DNA of 64,000 nucleotides from Chenopodium formosanum. Its lineage: Eukaryota; Streptophyta; Magnoliopsida; Caryophyllales; Amaranthaceae. Where the stretch lies: assembly GCA_024500155.1 (NCBI GenBank), contig CM044860.1, positions 1,224,501-1,288,500 on the forward strand, written 5' to 3'. Below are positions 60,571-64,000 of the stretch, one piece after another. Within the stretch, counting starts at the first letter, position 1; every line of letters starts with the position of its first letter. The position numbers and the translations under genes were made by a program. Under the pieces are notes generated by a model, which did not search any database, had not been told where the DNA came from, and saw nothing but the letters and a program-made list of their open reading frames with translations.

Positions 60571-60990
60571 CTAAAATCATATAAGTAGCAAACTTGAATA
60601 AGAAAAGATAACAATGCAAGTACCAAAGCACAACCTCCAGATATATAGAAATTACACAACTTAATTTCCATTTACAGTAGCAATTATTATTATTAATTCA
60701 CGTTACTTTTGTACTACTTCAAATCAAAACCCAAAAATTAAAACCCTAAAGCTAGAAAGAAAAGGGAAAATTGAAAACACACTTTTCAGTTTTGAGAGTA
60801 GACTAAATACTGATTCCGAAGAAGATAGAAGATAGAACATTCTTGCAAGTAGCTGTGATAGGACTGTAAATAAATATAATTGTTCACGTTAAATATATTC
60901 ATATATAGTCCCGTCACAGGTTGTAAACAGAAAAGCAGAAGGTAATTATTAATTAACTGTACAATAGGTTTCTGCACTTAAGATTCAAAC

Positions 60991-61258
60991 CTTGAGCTTT
61001 GAGAACATGTGAACTCCTTTAGCAACATCAATAAATGCCAGCTTTTGAGGAGTGTAACAATAATTGCTGCTGTTAATGGAACAACCTGACAAAATTATGC
61101 TACAAAAATCAGCAAATGCAAGGGAAAAGAACTATATTTCCATTTTTACTCCACTTTTTCCTTTAAACCTAGAATAAGCACAGGCAACAAGAACCTGACA
61201 CAAAGTTAGCTGAATGTCACCTGGTGGCATGTCAATCACAAGGCAGTCGAGTTCCCCA
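60991..61258 (-). pseudogene. Two-exon relic of HCF101 (Mrp/NBP35-type Fe-S scaffold)
   Basis: Exon 61258-61195 (acceptor TTTGCAG) encodes GELDCLVIDMPPGDIQLTLC, where the family has DMPPGTGDIQLTLCQ, so two residues are deleted. Exon 61085-60991 encodes VVPLTAAIIVT, then a one-base deletion, then in the next frame PQKLAFIDVAKGVHMFSKLK. HCF101 is a chloroplast P-loop protein that assembles 4Fe-4S clusters for photosystem I. The deletions and the absent P-loop, N-terminal and C-terminal exons make this a non-functional copy. Introns are kept, so it is not a processed pseudogene. Confidence 0.75.
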
Positions 61259-62087
61259 CTGCAAATTATGAAACTTGTCATATACTTAATTTTTACAACT
61301 AACGATAGTAAGGAGTCATTTATCTTTAAATTAGTTCAAAAAAATAGTTAGATATACGTGGGCAAGTTCTAAGTAGTACCTGATCGCCATCCCCTTTGCT
61401 GTCCCACTATAGTACGAACACTACTCTTCGCATCTTTCGCTTCCCTGTATGTCTGCAACAACGATTCAGAGTAACAACGAAGTTACAAATCCAGCGAGAC
61501 TAAGAAGAGTTATTTATAGGTTTTTTTTTTTATCATTTTTTGTTCATGAGAAAAAAAGGGGGAGGTAACTATCAGAAAGAAGTATCTGGATACAAAGAGT
61601 TACAGAAACTCTAAATCATTTTTTTCTACCTCAATGCATTTAGCTCAATGCCAAAACTTATTAGACCCCTTAACTACTTACGGAATATTTCTTTCTTTTT
61701 TTATACTTTCGGAGCATTTTTTAAATCATAATCGCCAGAACAAAACAGGGTCAAAGAAATAGGAGTAATTAAATCCGTCCTTTTTATACTTCATATGTTT
61801 TAACAACAGAAGAGCATGCATCAAGATAAAAGGAAATGTAATTTCTTGTAAGAAGATGGTCTAACAAAGAATAAAGGTTATCTTCTTGCAGCAAAGAATA
61901 TTCTTATCTTTACTTGCCCAACACCATTCACCTTAAAGAGTCGTATTGCCTAAGAACATCTTCCAAGTTTTCCCAAGTAACCCATCTTTAATTATAAAGT
62001 GTCCTGCCGTCCCCTGCATTTCACAACATATAATGCTCGTACAAATAATCTCTTTGAAATCACATATTTGAACAATATCATCCATTT
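61259..62087. other. Spacer between gene relics
   Basis: 61391-61453 on the minus strand looks like another exon (acceptor GTTGCAG, then TYREAKDAKSSVRTIVGQQR, donor near CAG|GTACT), but the parent gene was not recognised. The rest is AT-rich. Confidence 0.4.
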
Positions 62088-63340
62088 ATGGAAGATCTTC
62101 TCAATCAAGTGAGTTACCTCTACATTTACTCCCAATAATACAGTATTTCTATCCTCAGGGGTAAATGTGTATATTTTCGAGTTTTTATGACTAATTGTTA
62201 TCTAGAGGCATTTTGACTAATAATCTCTGTTGTTAGGTCGAAATTTATTGGGAGAGAAGAGCTTGGCAACACAAGGGACCAAAGAACTTCATCATTTAAA
62301 GGTAAGGTTTTATGCTTTTCCAAACTGCAGAACAGTTGAGTAAAGGAAAATGAAAAATCAGCAGTTTTAAAAAATGAAATCTATTAACAAATGCAGAGAG
62401 GAAACCTCAAAAGTGGCTCAGGAGACAGTTTTCACACCAAATGAGTAACAAATAGTGAGCTGAGGACACAGAGTATGCTGCAGCAGTTGTAGCAGCTGCA
62501 TCTGCCATTACTTTGCTTGATACTAACAACTCGGATCAAACAGCACCAGAAGCAGGACCACAATTCCCTCTTCTATAAGTCATAAGCGGAATTGTGCACA
62601 GAATTTCCGCAGCAGCACAGCCTGATGAAGCGTTGAACAGAAACAATGGTAAAAGCTCAAGACACAAATTTGATACCTCATATATAACTGATTTGCATGG
62701 TTATTATATACAATTAGTTGAAGCATTTTCATGACCGTGCTAGATGATCATGAAGCCAGAATACCAGAGAAAACTATCCATCAATAAAAAGAGTTCCAAC
62801 TATGCCAAAGAAAAGACAAACCTTTGCTGATGAGCTGCAAGAAGATAGCGGGTTGCCCTACAATTACATTGAAAAGTCCCAGCTTTTGATGAAGAGTTAG
62901 AAGATGCCAAAAAAATTGAAACCAACCATTCCCTACACCAGAAGAAGTCCATCTGTAAAAAGGATTCCAATTTATGAAGTTATGATGAAGAACAGACGCA
63001 GAATGCTAAAACCACTAAGCAAGAAAGTTCAGCATCAAGACTCTATCCACCATCCAATATCCCCCCTCCACCCACAGTTCCACCACTTTACATAGAGCTC
63101 ATAGATCCACCAAAACTGGCACACAGAGCTAGGCGTGGGAACTTTAACACAGATGCAGATGCTTGGGAGACAGAAGAAATGAGTAAATTTAAACAAAGGT
63201 AGATGGGAAGTTCGATACCTAACTTTCTACATGCAATAATGTACATTTTATAAATTTTAAAATTGGCATGTATTCATATACACAGATATGAGAAACTGAA
63301 AGCCAGATACAAATTGGAATCAACAAGAGGTTCGCTTTAA
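62088..63340 (+). pseudogene. Multi-exon remorin-like pseudogene
   Basis: Plus-strand pieces appear in native order with introns. A start MEDLLNQ (62088). Exon 62237-62301 with SKFIGREELGNTRDQRTSSF. From 62397 KPQKWLRRQFSHQMS, two stops, then EDTEYAAAVVAAASAITLLD. Further on, DEALNRNN, PKKRQTFADELQ and PSVKRIPIYEV. Then LIDPPKLAHRARRGNFNTDA and DAWETEEMSKFKQ, donor, and last exon 63286-63340 RYEKLKARYKLE. The RRQFSxQMS, EYAxAVAAAAxAI and AWExxEMxKxKxRYEKL motifs fit plant remorin-family proteins. At least two stops, a splice-phase mismatch after exon 1 and a frameshift near 62985 show it is dead. The family call is from memory of motifs. Confidence 0.58.
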
Positions 63341-63785
63341 ATCTAAGCAAGGCTCCAGTTGCTATAAATATAGGAAAGCTATTCTAACGAAGGTTTCAAG
63401 AGGTTTTCAAAATCTATCAAAAGCTCATCACATGATTCACTCAACAATAAAAAGGGGTCTACTAAGAAAAATAAGCAAAATATAAAGCAACTTGGCTCAG
63501 CTATAGACATAACAATAACAATGTAAAGAAGAACTACCTGTCTAAAGATACAACAGCAATAGCAAATAGAAGAATGTCCAGAAAAAAGCCAAACAACTTT
63601 CCTCAGCTGACGCGTAGAAACGAGAAAAAATTGCATCAAATAACCAGTTGTAAAAACCACTTATGCTAACAGCAATAAAAATAAAAAACGATATCACAAA
63701 AACATATTAGGGAAATCAATTCCAAATTATTAGAGGACATAAACCCCAGAATTAGCCCTTGTAAATAACCATTCCAACTTATTAA
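63341..63785. other. Spacer, no gene seen
   Basis: AT-rich sequence with a short minus-strand frame (63379-63660) that has hydrophobic runs but no recognised family. Confidence 0.4.
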
Positions 63786-63803
63786 ATGCTACAACATTCT
63801 CAG

Positions 63804-63992
63804 CAAAATTATGCACCAGGGTATATTGCTCAGCCTAATATTGCTCAAAACTATGCAGCTAGACCAGTGACCGCACAAGGAGCTGGATCACAACCACATC
63901 TCCAGGCTGCTGGTACTGGTCAGGTTAGGCCTCCACAGCTTAATCAGGCTTACCCTATGAGAACAGACAGTCAGCTATCTACTGCAGAGTAA
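63804..63992 (+). pseudogene. Gln/Ala-rich C-terminal exon, unidentified
   Basis: Acceptor TTCTCAG (63803) is followed by QNYAPGYIAQPNIAQNYAAR, then PHLQAAGTGQVRPPQLNQAY and a TAA stop at 63990-63992. The composition is that of a disordered terminus of a nuclear or RNA-related plant protein; the parent is unknown. It could be a further captured fragment or the last exon of a gene starting inside the relic cluster. Confidence 0.4.
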
Positions 63993-64000
63993 CATAAGGC

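Overview
This window is nuclear DNA from a flowering plant, almost certainly a eudicot. The evidence is GT-AG introns, plant-specific gene families, AT-rich intergenic DNA and many class I and class II transposon remnants. I could not fix the species from the sequence.

Six genes look intact. From left to right they are: a two-exon LEA/TMEM205-type membrane protein (+, 3139-4711); an intronless receptor-like cytoplasmic pseudokinase (-, 7167-8414); a five-exon bHLH transcription factor of the bHLH80/81 (FBH) group with a 4.4-kb intron (-, 10049-15892); a 12-exon TMN1-like transmembrane-9 protein (-, 31382-42616); a short single-exon acidic membrane protein (-, 46819-47289); and a second 12-exon TMN1-like protein (+, 50047-54744). 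The two TMN1-like genes are head-to-head paralogues. They share every intron position and phase, and both carry an 18-nt micro-exon. Apart from this pair, the genes show no shared pathway.

The rest is mostly transposon-derived. 17.9-21.3 kb holds a LINE 3' remnant and a 5'-truncated Ty1/copia remnant with its 3' LTR. 23.2-25.6 kb is an internally deleted hAT element with a perfect 8-bp target duplication. 25.7-31.4 kb holds decayed host-gene pieces. Intron 11 of the left TMN1-like gene has grown to 6.2 kb. It holds a complete 2.6-kb LTR element that carries gag but no pol (near-identical LTRs, 5-bp target duplication) and a 0.8-kb inverted-repeat element. 42.9-48.1 kb holds several inverted-repeat elements, including one nested insertion. 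56.0-57.0 kb is another LINE remnant.

60.4-64.0 kb is the most unusual part. It is a cluster of broken exons from unrelated host genes (a UBA-domain protein, HCF101, a remorin-like protein and an unidentified Q-rich C-terminus) on both strands. It looks like a gene-fragment-capturing element or a pseudogene graveyard that continues past the right edge.
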